DNA of 64,000 nt from Sulfuritalea sp. GTDB lineage: Bacteria > Pseudomonadota > Gammaproteobacteria > Burkholderiales > Rhodocyclaceae. Made by a program: the position numbers and the translations under genes. Below the pieces are notes generated by a model. That model was not told the origin of the DNA. It made no database searches and was given only the letters and a program-made list of their open reading frames with translations. The stretch covers positions 1-64,000 of the forward strand of contig JAMPYF010000007.1 in NCBI GenBank assembly GCA_023700805.1, in the 5' to 3' direction. Within the stretch, counting starts at the first letter, position 1; each line of letters begins with the position of its first letter. Shown here piece by piece: positions 16,780 through 23,665 of this stretch.

Positions 16780-17895
16780 ATGCGTATAGGCGTTCCTGCC
16801 GAAATCAAGTCAGGCGAGTTTCGCGTCGGCCTGGTCCCCGCCTCGGTGCGGGAGCTGTGCGCTGCCGGGCACGAGGTCCATGTCCAGTCGGGTGCCGGCG
16901 CGCCGATCGGCTTCGGCGATGCGCAGTATGCGGCGGCCGGCGCCCGCATCGTGCCGGGCGCGGCCGACACCTGGGCGGCCGAACTGGTGGTCAAGGTAAA
17001 GGAGCCGCAGGCGGACGAGTACGCCTTCCTGCGCTCGGACCAGGTGTTGTTCACCTACCTGCACCTGGCGCCCGACCCGCGCCAGGCCGAGGCCTTGCAG
17101 CGCGCCGGCGGCGTCGCCATCGCCTATGAAACGGTGACCGATCGGCATGGCGGGCTGCCCTTGCTGGCACCCATGTCGGCGGTGGCCGGACGCCTCGCGG
17201 TGCAGGCCGGCGCCCGCTTTCTCGAAAAAACCCAGGGCGGCCGCGGCGTGCTGCTCGGCGGGGTTCCCGGCGTGGCGCCGGGGCGCGTCACGGTGCTCGG
17301 CGCCGGCAGCGTCGGCAGCCATGCGTTACGCATGGCGCTGGGGCTAGGCGCCGCGGTGACGGTGGTCAATCGCACGCTGCCGCGTCTGGATGCGCTCGAC
17401 CGCGAATATCCCGGACGCATCCGCACGCTGCTGGCCAGCGGCGCGGTCATCGAGGAAGCCGTCTGCGGTGCCGATCTGGTGGTCGGTGCCGTGCTGCAGC
17501 CGGGCGGCGTCGCGCCGAAGCTGATCGACCGCGCGCTGTTGAGGAAAATGCAGCGCGGGGCAGTGATCGTCGACGTCGCCATCGACCAGGGCGGCTGCTG
17601 CGAAACTTCGCGCCCGACCACCCATGCCGATCCGGTTTTCGTCGAGGAAGGCGTGCTGCACTATTGCGTCGCCAACATGCCCGGTGCCGTGCCGCTGACC
17701 TCCGCGCTGGCGCTGAACAACGCCACCCTGCCTTATCTGCGCGCGCTGGCCGGCAAGGGCTGGCGCCAGGCGCTGGGCGACGACCCCGGCTTCGCCGCAG
17801 GCCTCAATGTCTGCGCCGGGCAGATCGCCCATGCGGCGGTGGCGCAGGCGCTGGGCAAGAGCTGGACGGCGCCGCAGGAACTGATCGCGGCTTGA
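16780..17895 (+). CDS. ald: Alanine dehydrogenase
   Basis: The product's 371 residues match the family's usual size. It opens with MRIGVPAEIK, carries the pyruvate-site Lys/His region (VKVKEPQ, TYLHLAPD), the NAD-binding GAGSVG near residue 175, and the C-terminal ALNNATLPYL. It catalyses L-alanine + NAD+ + H2O = pyruvate + NADH + NH4+ in the cytoplasm. GAGGAG is about ten bases before the ATG. Its stop is 14 bases from the convergent cytochrome gene, with no room for an independent terminator. Confidence 0.93.
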   Translation: MRIGVPAEIKSGEFRVGLVPASVRELCAAGHEVHVQSGAGAPIGFGDAQYAAAGARIVPGAADTWAAELVVKVKEPQADEYAFLRSDQVLFTYLHLAPDPRQAEALQRAGGVAIAYETVTDRHGGLPLLAPMSAVAGRLAVQAGARFLEKTQGGRGVLLGGVPGVAPGRVTVLGAGSVGSHALRMALGLGAAVTVVNRTLPRLDALDREYPGRIRTLLASGAVIEEAVCGADLVVGAVLQPGGVAPKLIDRALLRKMQRGAVIVDVAIDQGGCCETSRPTTHADPVFVEEGVLHYCVANMPGAVPLTSALALNNATLPYLRALAGKGWRQALGDDPGFAAGLNVCAGQIAHAAVAQALGKSWTAPQELIAA

Positions 17896-17909
17896 GCGCG
17901 GCCGGCGAT

Positions 17910-18515
17910 TCAGCGGGCGCTGGAATACCAGGCGATCAAGGCCGCCAGTTCCGCATCGCTGAAGGGGTTGCGCCAGGCGGTGGTGCGATCGCCGCGCACG
18001 CCGAGCAGCAGGCGCGCGGCGAATTCTTCGCGCGCCATGGATTTGAGCTGTCGCGAAAGATCGAAGGCCGGCAACAGCGTGTCGCCGCCCGCCGCGTCAT
18101 GGCAGCCGGCGCAGGTCGTGCGGTGGATCGATGCGCCGAGAGCCAGCATTTCCGGCGTCGGCGCGGCGGCCAGCAGCGAACGCGCATCGAAGGCATGGCG
18201 CTGCTTGAGCGGCGCCAGCGCGGCAGCGAAGGCGCGCCAGTCGCCGCGGACCAGCGACGCGCGCAAGGCGGCCACCGGCCTGGCATCGCCCTCGGCCCGG
18301 CGCAGCAGCAGCGGCAGCGAGGAAAGCGCCCCGTCGAGGCGCTTGACCAGTCCCTCGCGTTCCTGCGGTCCGCCGGCGCCGGCTGTCAGCCGGCGCGCAT
18401 CCCCGGCCATGACGACGAGTTCCGCCGCCAGCCGCCGCTGATGCTCTCCCGCGGCCTGGACGGCGGCGCAACAGCACGCCGCCGCCAGGCCAGCGAGCAG
18501 GACGCGGACGCGCAT
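17910..18515 (-). CDS. Monoheme c-type cytochrome, last gene of the sulfur cluster
   Basis: A 201-residue secreted protein: signal peptide to about residue 21 (VQAAG), a helical N-terminal half of about 100 residues with no family I recognise, then a cytochrome c domain with CAGCH and a later Met-poor C-terminus (NPFSDAELAALIAWYSS). It follows the rhodanese gene by six bases, so it is co-transcribed. Cytochromes in sulfur operons usually take electrons from sulfane-sulfur oxidation; the partner here is inferred only from position. Confidence 0.85.
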   Translation of the reverse strand: MRVRVLLAGLAAACCCAAVQAAGEHQRRLAAELVVMAGDARRLTAGAGGPQEREGLVKRLDGALSSLPLLLRRAEGDARPVAALRASLVRGDWRAFAAALAPLKQRHAFDARSLLAAAPTPEMLALGASIHRTTCAGCHDAAGGDTLLPAFDLSRQLKSMAREEFAARLLLGVRGDRTTAWRNPFSDAELAALIAWYSSAR

Positions 18516-18521
18516 CCAGGC

Positions 18522-19454
18522 TTATTTCAGGCTGATCTTGTGTTCGACCGGGCCGGCCTTGGTGATGGTCCATTCGGTCATGGAGCCGTCGTAAATCCTG
18601 GCTTTCTTGTTGCCCATGAGCTCGCTGGAAACGAACCAGCCGACGGACGCCCAATGGCCGGTGTTGCAGAAGTTGATCTGTTCGCCGCTGGTCGGCACGC
18701 TGGCCACCTTGAACAGCTTTTCCAGCTCGGTCCTGGGCCGGAACATGCCGCCGCCATTATCGGTGGTCCAGCCTGAGGGCAGGTTGTGCGCGCCGGGCAG
18801 GGTGCCGTTTTCCTTGGCCGCCGGACTGCCGTTGATGCCGACGAACTGGTCCTCGGGACGGTTATCCACCAGCAGCACGCCCTTGGCCTTTGCCGCCTTG
18901 ACGTCGGCGACAGTGGCGACCATGTCGAGGCGCGGATGCGGCGTGAAGGTCTTGGCCGTCACCTTGGCGGCGCCGGTTTCGAGCGGATTGGTTTTGTCCT
19001 TGGTCCAGGCCGCCATGCCGCCGTTGAGGATGGACAGATTGTCGTGACCGAGCACCTTGAAGGTCCAGTAGATGCGTGTCGCCCAGCCCATGTCGCTGTA
19101 GTTGCCGCCGGGAGCGACCAGCACGACGTGGCTGTTGTTGTCGATGCCCAGGCTGCCGATGTGGGCGACCAGCTTGTCGAGTTTGGCCGGCAGCATGCCC
19201 GGTACCTTGTCGGCATTCTCCTCGCGCCAGCCGGATTTGGCGAAATCGGTGCTCGCCGCGCCGGGAATGTGGCCGCGCAGGAAGTCCGACGTGCCCTGGA
19301 TATCCACGACGACGATGCCGGGCTTGCCGAGATTGGCCTTGACCCAGGCCGCGTCGACCAGCGGATCGGCGGCGCAGGCGGCGCCGATGAAACCGAACAA
19401 CAAGCTCAGGACCAGCCAGAACGACCGGCCGCTATTCATCAATATATTTTTCAC
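18522..19454 (-). CDS. Periplasmic two-domain rhodanese (thiosulfate/3-mercaptopyruvate sulfurtransferase type)
   Basis: The protein has 310 residues: a signal peptide (..FGFIGAACAAD), an inactive first rhodanese domain (VVVDIQGTSDFLRGHIPGA) and a catalytic second domain. The active loop is CNTGHWAS, with the persulfide-forming Cys near residue 270. It transfers sulfane sulfur from a donor such as thiosulfate to a thiol acceptor. The GTG at 19452-19454 is preferred because GGAGGAG lies just upstream; an in-frame ATG overlaps that ribosome site. The substrate is not determined by sequence. Confidence 0.88.
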   Translation of the reverse strand: MKNILMNSGRSFWLVLSLLFGFIGAACAADPLVDAAWVKANLGKPGIVVVDIQGTSDFLRGHIPGAASTDFAKSGWREENADKVPGMLPAKLDKLVAHIGSLGIDNNSHVVLVAPGGNYSDMGWATRIYWTFKVLGHDNLSILNGGMAAWTKDKTNPLETGAAKVTAKTFTPHPRLDMVATVADVKAAKAKGVLLVDNRPEDQFVGINGSPAAKENGTLPGAHNLPSGWTTDNGGGMFRPRTELEKLFKVASVPTSGEQINFCNTGHWASVGWFVSSELMGNKKARIYDGSMTEWTITKAGPVEHKISLK

Positions 19455-19504
19455 GAATCTCTCCTCCATCAGGTTTTGTGGGTGCTGCGGGGGTGTTGCC
19501 TGCT

Positions 19505-19690
19505 TCAGGTGCTGACTACCAAATCCGCGGCCAGGATGGCGGCAATGACGCCGTCCCAGTCGCTTTCCTGCAGGTCGAGACGCCGGATATCGACGAGCTC
19601 GACGCGATGCGTCGGAGCCATCTGCCGCAGCGCGGCGATCACGGTCTGGGCGTCGGGAAACAGACCGGTGTTCAGTTGCACGATGTTCAT
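19505..19690 (-). CDS. Small protein of unknown function in the sulfur cluster
   Basis: A 61-residue frame (MNIVQLNTGLFPDAQTVIAA to ILAADLVVST) lies seven bases after the DsrE-like gene. It has no signal peptide or Cys. The alternating hydrophobic strands and the ending in DLVVST recall the last strand of the neighbouring DsrE-like protein (DIVLSV), so it may be a degenerate or truncated relative. I do not recognise a family. Confidence 0.6.
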   Translation of the reverse strand: MNIVQLNTGLFPDAQTVIAALRQMAPTHRVELVDIRRLDLQESDWDGVIAAILAADLVVST

Positions 19691-19697
19691 GGCCGAC

Positions 19698-19976
19698 TCA
19701 GACGGAAAGCACGATGTCGGCGCTGCTCATGGCCTGCGCCAGCGCCGCGGCGTCGAGCAGGGGCAGGTCGTCGGCCATCGCGGCGACGGTGGTTTGCGGC
19801 GCGATGCCGGTCAGTTCCAGCAATTCGACGTTGGCGGCGTTCTCCGGCGTGTCCGCCACCGGCCCGGCCATGAACACCAGGCCGACCTGGTGGCCGAAGA
19901 TGGTCAGTCCGGCCGCCACGCGCATCGCCTCGGCGTGGTCGTGGCGCGCCAGCACCAGGAGCTTTTTCTCGCTCAT
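19698..19976 (-). CDS. DsrE-like protein
   Basis: The 92-residue protein starts with a beta strand and a helix (MSEKKLLVLARHDHAEAMRVAAGLTIFGHQVGLVFM), the layout of DsrE/TusD folds. It lacks the conserved Cys used for persulfide carriage in active DsrE proteins, so it may be a structural subunit or a binding protein. It should be cytoplasmic. Its position among rhodanese, TusA-like and YeeE genes supports a role in sulfur relay. Confidence 0.7.
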   Translation of the reverse strand: MSEKKLLVLARHDHAEAMRVAAGLTIFGHQVGLVFMAGPVADTPENAANVELLELTGIAPQTTVAAMADDLPLLDAAALAQAMSSADIVLSV

Positions 19977-19996
19977 TGGTCTACCCTCCCCCCGGT

Positions 19997-20085
19997 CCCC
20001 TCGCCAGGCGAGGGGGTGACGTTGGTTCGCCGCTGCGCGGCTCCGTGTGATGACTGGCGCCCCTTCGGGCGGCCGTGCGGGGCGC
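19997..20085. repeat. Palindromic element inside the sulfur cluster
   Basis: Two strong inverted repeats lie between the two DsrE-like genes. CCCCTCGCC (19997-20005) pairs with GGCGAGGGG (20007-20015), and GCGCCCC (20057-20063) pairs with GGGGCGC (20079-20085). The arrangement resembles REP/BIME-type intergenic elements that stabilise upstream mRNA. There is no T-run, so it is not a simple terminator. Confidence 0.5.
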
Positions 20086-20376
20086 TCACAGGCTCACCAC
20101 CTTGCGCGCCTCGCCCATCAGGGCGCTGTTGCTGGTCTGGCTGCCGGCCTCGACCGGGCAGGGCAGCCCCGGGCAGAAGCGATGCCAGGATTCCTCGCAG
20201 GCCACGGCGCGCTCGGCCTGCGTGAGCGCCGCCGCGAGGTCGGTGTCGCGCAGCCCGAGCACGCCTTCATGGGTGAAGAAGGCGCCGACGCGGCAATCCG
20301 CGCGGCCTGCGGCGAGCAGCAGCGGATACAGCAGTCGCCCGCCGGCCGCCGTGCTGACATGGAACAGGATGTCCAT
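20086..20376 (-). CDS. DsrE-like protein with conserved cysteines
   Basis: The product has 96 residues. It starts MDILFHVSTAAGGRLLYPLL, with the strand-helix start and a GAFFTHEGVLGL segment typical of DsrE/DsrF-like folds. Four Cys are present (residues 28, 60, 68 and 73, including LPCPV), so it could carry a persulfide. The ATG overlaps the TAA of the upstream rhodanese-like gene, showing translational coupling. It is cytoplasmic by the absence of a signal peptide. Family assignment rests on fold pattern and context. Confidence 0.7.
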   Translation of the reverse strand: MDILFHVSTAAGGRLLYPLLLAAGRADCRVGAFFTHEGVLGLRDTDLAAALTQAERAVACEESWHRFCPGLPCPVEAGSQTSNSALMGEARKVVSL

Positions 20377-21023
20377 TACCGCGCTCTCCCTGCCGCCAGG
20401 GCCAGACTTCCGGGATGAACGCGGACGGCAATGCCCTGGCCCGCGCGCAACTGGGTGAAGCGAGCGATCGCCTGATAGGCATCGTCCGCGACCACCACCC
20501 CATTGGCCGCCGTCGGCCTGGGCCCGCCGGCAGCGACGAGTGTCGGCTTGTCGCGCACGATGTCGACCCCCAGCACCCACAAGCTGTCGCGCATCGGCGC
20601 CGTCCACACCGCGCTGCGCACCATGCCGCGTTGCTGGCCGCCTTCGGCACGGCCATCCAGGCTGGGCATGGTCCCGCTAAGAATGTGCACCGATTTCTGT
20701 CCGGCGAGATACAGCAGGCCGGCGACGAAATCGCGCGCGGTCGCATCCTGGCCGACCACCAGCGCGGTTTCGCTGCCGGCCAATCCTGCGGTGCCCAGCA
20801 GCCAGAGTATGTCGCGCTCGCTGGGCAGGCGCCGCTGCGGACCGAGGAACTCCTCCGCCGGCAGGCAACGCGCGCCGGGAAGGCTGGCGCGCCTGCAATC
20901 GACCAGCGGCCGACTGTCGATCACCGTCGCGCCAGCGGCAACTCTTGACGTGTACGCAAAGTCGCCCGCCGCCCACGCGGGCGCGGCGATCAAGGCCAGG
21001 GCGAACAATGCGCCGCGCATCAT
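20376..21023 (-). CDS. Secreted rhodanese-like protein
   Basis: The 215-residue protein has a signal peptide (..LIAAPAWAAG) and a rhodanese-like fold: VIDSRPLVDCRRASLPGARCLP at the N-terminus and TALVVGQDATARDFVAGLLYLAG where the catalytic loop would be. Gln occupies the position of the active Cys (VVGQDAT), so sulfur transfer by the usual mechanism is unlikely; other Cys near residues 43 and 53 could substitute. It overlaps both neighbours by one codon position, so it is part of the same operon. Confidence 0.75.
   Translation of the reverse strand: MMRGALFALALIAAPAWAAGDFAYTSRVAAGATVIDSRPLVDCRRASLPGARCLPAEEFLGPQRRLPSERDILWLLGTAGLAGSETALVVGQDATARDFVAGLLYLAGQKSVHILSGTMPSLDGRAEGGQQRGMVRSAVWTAPMRDSLWVLGVDIVRDKPTLVAAGGPRPTAANGVVVADDAYQAIARFTQLRAGQGIAVRVHPGSLALAAGRAR
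20922..20945 (+). repeat. Dispersed 24-bp word, copy 3
   Basis: CACCGT, CG, CG, then CCAGCGGCAACT and CT; two mismatches to the consensus. It lies inside the secreted rhodanese-like gene, in antisense orientation to it. Confidence 0.6.
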
Positions 21024-21295
21024 CAGCAGCCGCCGAAGCGCTTCGCCGCAGCCGGCGCGCCGCCCGCAGCCACCGGCGCCGGCGGATTGTCGATGTAATA
21101 GCCCATCAGGTCGATCGCCGTCACCCTGCCGAAGCCGGGCAGATCGAGATCGGGCAGGGTTTCCGGCGGCGCCGGCTGCTTCGAGGCCGCGATGGTTGCG
21201 CGCGGCAGGGCGGCCAGCGAGAAGCCGACGGCGCAGACGGCGGCGGTCAGCACCAGGCTCACGGAACAGAAGATGACGCCGGTGCGATTCAGCAT
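21023..21295 (-). CDS. Small membrane-anchored protein of unknown function
   Basis: A 90-residue protein with one N-terminal hydrophobic segment (IFCSVSLVLTAAVCAVGFSLAA), then a Pro/Ala-rich extracytoplasmic tail. The tail contains DLPGFGRVTAIDLMGYYIDNPP and ends RFGGC. The terminal Cys could hold a persulfide or metal, but that is speculation. Its stop codon overlaps the start of the rhodanese-like gene. I do not recognise a family. Confidence 0.7.
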   Translation of the reverse strand: MLNRTGVIFCSVSLVLTAAVCAVGFSLAALPRATIAASKQPAPPETLPDLDLPGFGRVTAIDLMGYYIDNPPAPVAAGGAPAAAKRFGGC

Positions 21296-21320
21296 GAGGC
21301 TCTCCCGAAAAAAATCGCGC

Positions 21321-21416
21321 TCACAGCGAGTCGCTGAAAAATGCCAGGTACATCATGCCGAAGGCCAGGCAGAACAGCAGGCCGTGGGCAATGGTTTGCG
21401 CGTCGATGGCCATCAT
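21321..21416 (-). CDS. 31-residue membrane microprotein
   Basis: MMAIDAQTIAHGLLFCLAF continues to AFFSDSL: a single membrane helix with almost nothing else. Its ATG overlaps the TGA of the 69-residue gene upstream (ATGATG context), so it is translationally coupled and likely real despite its size. It could be an accessory subunit of the adjacent YeeE-type transporter or of an electron-transfer complex. Confidence 0.55.
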   Translation of the reverse strand: MMAIDAQTIAHGLLFCLAFGMMYLAFFSDSL

Positions 21417-21622
21417 TTGCCTCCCTTGTAGTGGCGCACCAGGGTTTCCATCGGCACGGCCTCGCCGCTGACCGGATGCAGCACCGGCGGGGTGAAATAG
21501 GGCACGCCGTCGGCGGTCGCCTTCATGCCCGGCGGCGGCGCGAAAGTCATCCAGAGCAGGCCGCCGATGCTGGCCAGCGCCGAGAGCGCCACGAGGAAAC
21601 GCAGCAGCAGTCTTTGCCACAT
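21413..21622 (-). CDS. 69-residue single-span membrane protein
   Basis: An N-terminal membrane helix (LLLRFLVALSALASIGGLLWM) is followed by a 40-residue extracytoplasmic tail rich in Pro with GVPYFTPPVLHPVSG and a basic end. Start MWQRLLLR lies four bases after the TusA-like stop. No known family; conserved position would be the best argument for function. Confidence 0.65.
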   Translation of the reverse strand: MWQRLLLRFLVALSALASIGGLLWMTFAPPPGMKATADGVPYFTPPVLHPVSGEAVPMETLVRHYKGGK

Positions 21623-21626
21623 GGCA

Positions 21627-21932
21627 TCAGTCCTTGCGGATGTAGATGTGCCAGCAATTGGAGGCCTTGACCGTCTCCAGGTGCGTGGCATCCAGTTCGT
21701 CGCACAGCGGCGGCAGGGCCTCGACCGAAGACGGGTTGTCGGCCAGCACTTCGATGATGTCGCCGACGGCGACCTCGCCCACCGCCTTCTTGGTCATCAG
21801 CTGCGGCCGCGGGCAGGACACGCCGAGGCAGTCGACGCGGCGCGCGATGCCTATCTTGGTGCCGTCCGCGAGCACCGCCACGCCACCGGAAACGCTTTCC
21901 TCGACTTTCTTTTTCGATCCGAACAATCCCAT
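21627..21932 (-). CDS. TusA/SirA-like sulfur carrier protein
   Basis: The 101-residue protein has an N-terminal extension of about 30 residues and then a TusA fold with the signature CLGVSCPRPQ; the second Cys, in CPRP, carries the persulfide in the family. It lies directly after the YeeE-type genes, as YeeD/TsuB lies with YeeE/TsuA in thiosulfate-uptake systems. Inferred role: accept sulfane sulfur at the inner face of the transporter and pass it on. GAGAAG precedes the ATG. Confidence 0.88.
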   Translation of the reverse strand: MGLFGSKKKVEESVSGGVAVLADGTKIGIARRVDCLGVSCPRPQLMTKKAVGEVAVGDIIEVLADNPSSVEALPPLCDELDATHLETVKASNCWHIYIRKD

Positions 21933-21948
21933 TTTCTTCTTCTCCCGA

Positions 21949-22599
21949 TCAGGCTTCGACAGCGGCGGCCGCGGCCGCCTTTTTCTTTTGATGCTCCTTC
22001 TGGTGCTTCTCGTGCTCGGCATGCTGGGCGCGCTCGCGGCGCAGGATGCCGCGATAGAGCAGACCCAGGAAGGCCGTCTGCGCCAGGCCGAAGACGATCG
22101 CGGGTATGCCGAACTTGTCCTGCAGCGTCTGCGCATTGGCGAAGCCGAGCTGCAGGGCGGGGGCATTGATCTGCCCGGTCATGGTCTGCGGCGCGGGCGG
22201 CCACCAGCTGGCCGACCAGACCAGCGAGAAGAGGAACATGCCGACGAAGGTGAAGATCAGCGCCCACAGCGCGCCGATGTTGCCCTCGCCGGCCTTGACC
22301 CAAGTCGAGACGGTGCAGGCCCCGGCCAGCACCATGCCGATGCCGAACAGGAACAGTCCGGCGAAGGTATTGAGGCCGACGTCGAACTGCAGCGGATGGC
22401 CGGCGCCGACGCTCATGAAGCCGGTGAAGCCGACGGTGAGGATCATCATCGCCACCAGCATGGCCTTGGTGTTGCGGTAGGTCTTGAACATGATCGCGTC
22501 GCGCAGCGCGGCGGTATTGCAGAAGCGCGAGCGCTGCATCAACAGGCCGGCGACGGAGCCGAACAGAAAAGCCACCAGGCATTCGACGATGGGTGTCAT
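21949..22599 (-). CDS. YeeE/YedE family transporter, second half
   Basis: The 216-residue protein has about five membrane segments. It carries the two conserved cysteine motifs of the family, QRSRFCNTAALRDA near the start and LAGACTVSTWVKAGEGN in the middle, then ends in a Lys/Ala/Glu-rich cytoplasmic tail. In TsuA (YeeE), cysteines at such loops relay thiosulfate across the membrane by transient S-S hydrogen bonding. Its ATG overlaps the stop of the first-half gene, so the two halves are probably made together and pair in one transporter. Confidence 0.88.
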   Translation of the reverse strand: MTPIVECLVAFLFGSVAGLLMQRSRFCNTAALRDAIMFKTYRNTKAMLVAMMILTVGFTGFMSVGAGHPLQFDVGLNTFAGLFLFGIGMVLAGACTVSTWVKAGEGNIGALWALIFTFVGMFLFSLVWSASWWPPAPQTMTGQINAPALQLGFANAQTLQDKFGIPAIVFGLAQTAFLGLLYRGILRRERAQHAEHEKHQKEHQKKKAAAAAAVEA

Positions 22600-23093
22600 A
22601 CGTCCCGCTCCAGAAGTTTCTTGTAGATCAGCGAACCGACCCAAGCGCCGGCGACGATGCCGGACATTGCCAGGTAGCCGCCGAGGTTCATCTCCGGCAT
22701 CAGGCCGAAGAAGGTCGAGACGTTGCAGATGTAGGCCAGCCGGATGCCGAAGCCCATCAGCAGGCCGCCGATGGTGATCAATACCCATTCGGAAAGATGG
22801 CGCGGCACGCGCAGGTAGAACTCCTTGCTGGCCACCGCGCCGACGAAGGCGCCAAACAGCATGCCGAGGCTGATGTAGATCTTCCAGTAGTCCGCATGCG
22901 GCGGAAAGACGATACTCCAGAAGGGGATGCGGCCGAGCTCGTCGCCGAGCACGGCCTGGGCCACCAGGCCGGTCATCATGGTCTCGCCGCCGCCGACGGT
23001 CCACGCGCCCATCAGCAGGAACATGAAAATGTCGAGCACCGCGATGGCCGCAAGCGCAATGATGGGGTCGAGAGTCTTGCGGAAAAACTCCAT
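22596..23093 (-). CDS. YeeE/YedE family transporter, first half
   Basis: The product has 165 residues and about four membrane segments. It includes the family motif GFGIRLAYICNVSTFFG, with a Cys equivalent to a transport-path cysteine, and GGYLAMSGIVAGAWVGSLI. It is roughly half of a fused YeeE protein; two-gene versions are known in other bacteria. AGGAGGAG precedes the ATG at 23091-23093. It is the first gene of the minus-strand sulfur cluster and is divergent from the ribbon-helix-helix gene. Confidence 0.88.
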   Translation of the reverse strand: MEFFRKTLDPIIALAAIAVLDIFMFLLMGAWTVGGGETMMTGLVAQAVLGDELGRIPFWSIVFPPHADYWKIYISLGMLFGAFVGAVASKEFYLRVPRHLSEWVLITIGGLLMGFGIRLAYICNVSTFFGLMPEMNLGGYLAMSGIVAGAWVGSLIYKKLLERDV

Positions 23094-23202
23094 GCCGGTT
23101 CTCCTCCTTGTTGTGGCGTTTCGGCTTGGCCGGCCGACGCTGTGAAAGAATTCTATGGAAGGGGGCGTGGCTCGGGTAGTATTTATTGCAAACAAGAATT
23201 CG

Positions 23203-23216
23203 CCGCAGAACTGCGG
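23203..23216. promoter_or_regulatory. Perfect inverted repeat in the divergent sulfur/RHH intergenic region
   Basis: CCGCAG and CTGCGG are separated by two bases, 20 bases before the RHH start codon. Two AAGAATTC words also occur at 23147-23154 (last base variable) and 23195-23202 in the same gap. These are candidate operators for the divergent RHH protein; nothing proves binding. Confidence 0.35.
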
Positions 23217-23235
23217 CCCGTCCGGAGGAGGCAAG

Positions 23236-23580
23236 ATGACCATATATCGTGAATCGCGGGATCTGCTCGATCACATGTTCGACTCCTGCTCGACCGCGCA
23301 GATCAGCGAGTTCATTCCCGAAAAGCGCGGTTTCCGCATTCACGGCCACAGCACCACGGTGGCGCTGGAGCGCGCGTTCTGGAACGTCATCGACGCCATG
23401 GCCGAGGAATGCGGCCTCACCGTGCCGCGCCTGATCGAGCGGGTGCTCGACGGCTGCCTGGTCGCCAACGACAAGAACCTGTCGTCCTGCCTGCGCGTGA
23501 TCAGCCTGAAATTCCTCAACATCTACGCCACCGGCGGCATGGCCGCCGATTGCCTGGCCATCCGCGAGGACCGGGCCTGA
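23236..23580 (+). CDS. Ribbon-helix-helix domain protein, probable regulator
   Basis: The product has 114 residues. The central part (RGFRIHGHSTTVALERAFWNVIDAMAEECGLTVPRLIERV) fits the RHH_4-type ribbon-helix-helix: one strand for DNA contact and two helices for dimerisation. GGAGGAGG is eight bases before the ATG; an upstream in-frame ATG has no such site. Its divergent position makes it a natural regulator of the sulfur cluster and of itself. A different RHH_4 role is possible. Confidence 0.8.
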   Translation: MTIYRESRDLLDHMFDSCSTAQISEFIPEKRGFRIHGHSTTVALERAFWNVIDAMAEECGLTVPRLIERVLDGCLVANDKNLSSCLRVISLKFLNIYATGGMAADCLAIREDRA

Positions 23581-23665
23581 TGGTGCCGAGGATCCGGCAG
23601 CCTGTCGCCGCTAGGAAGGTGCGTTGCGGCGCCGGGCCCGTCCTCTGCGGGAGGTGCCGGCATTC

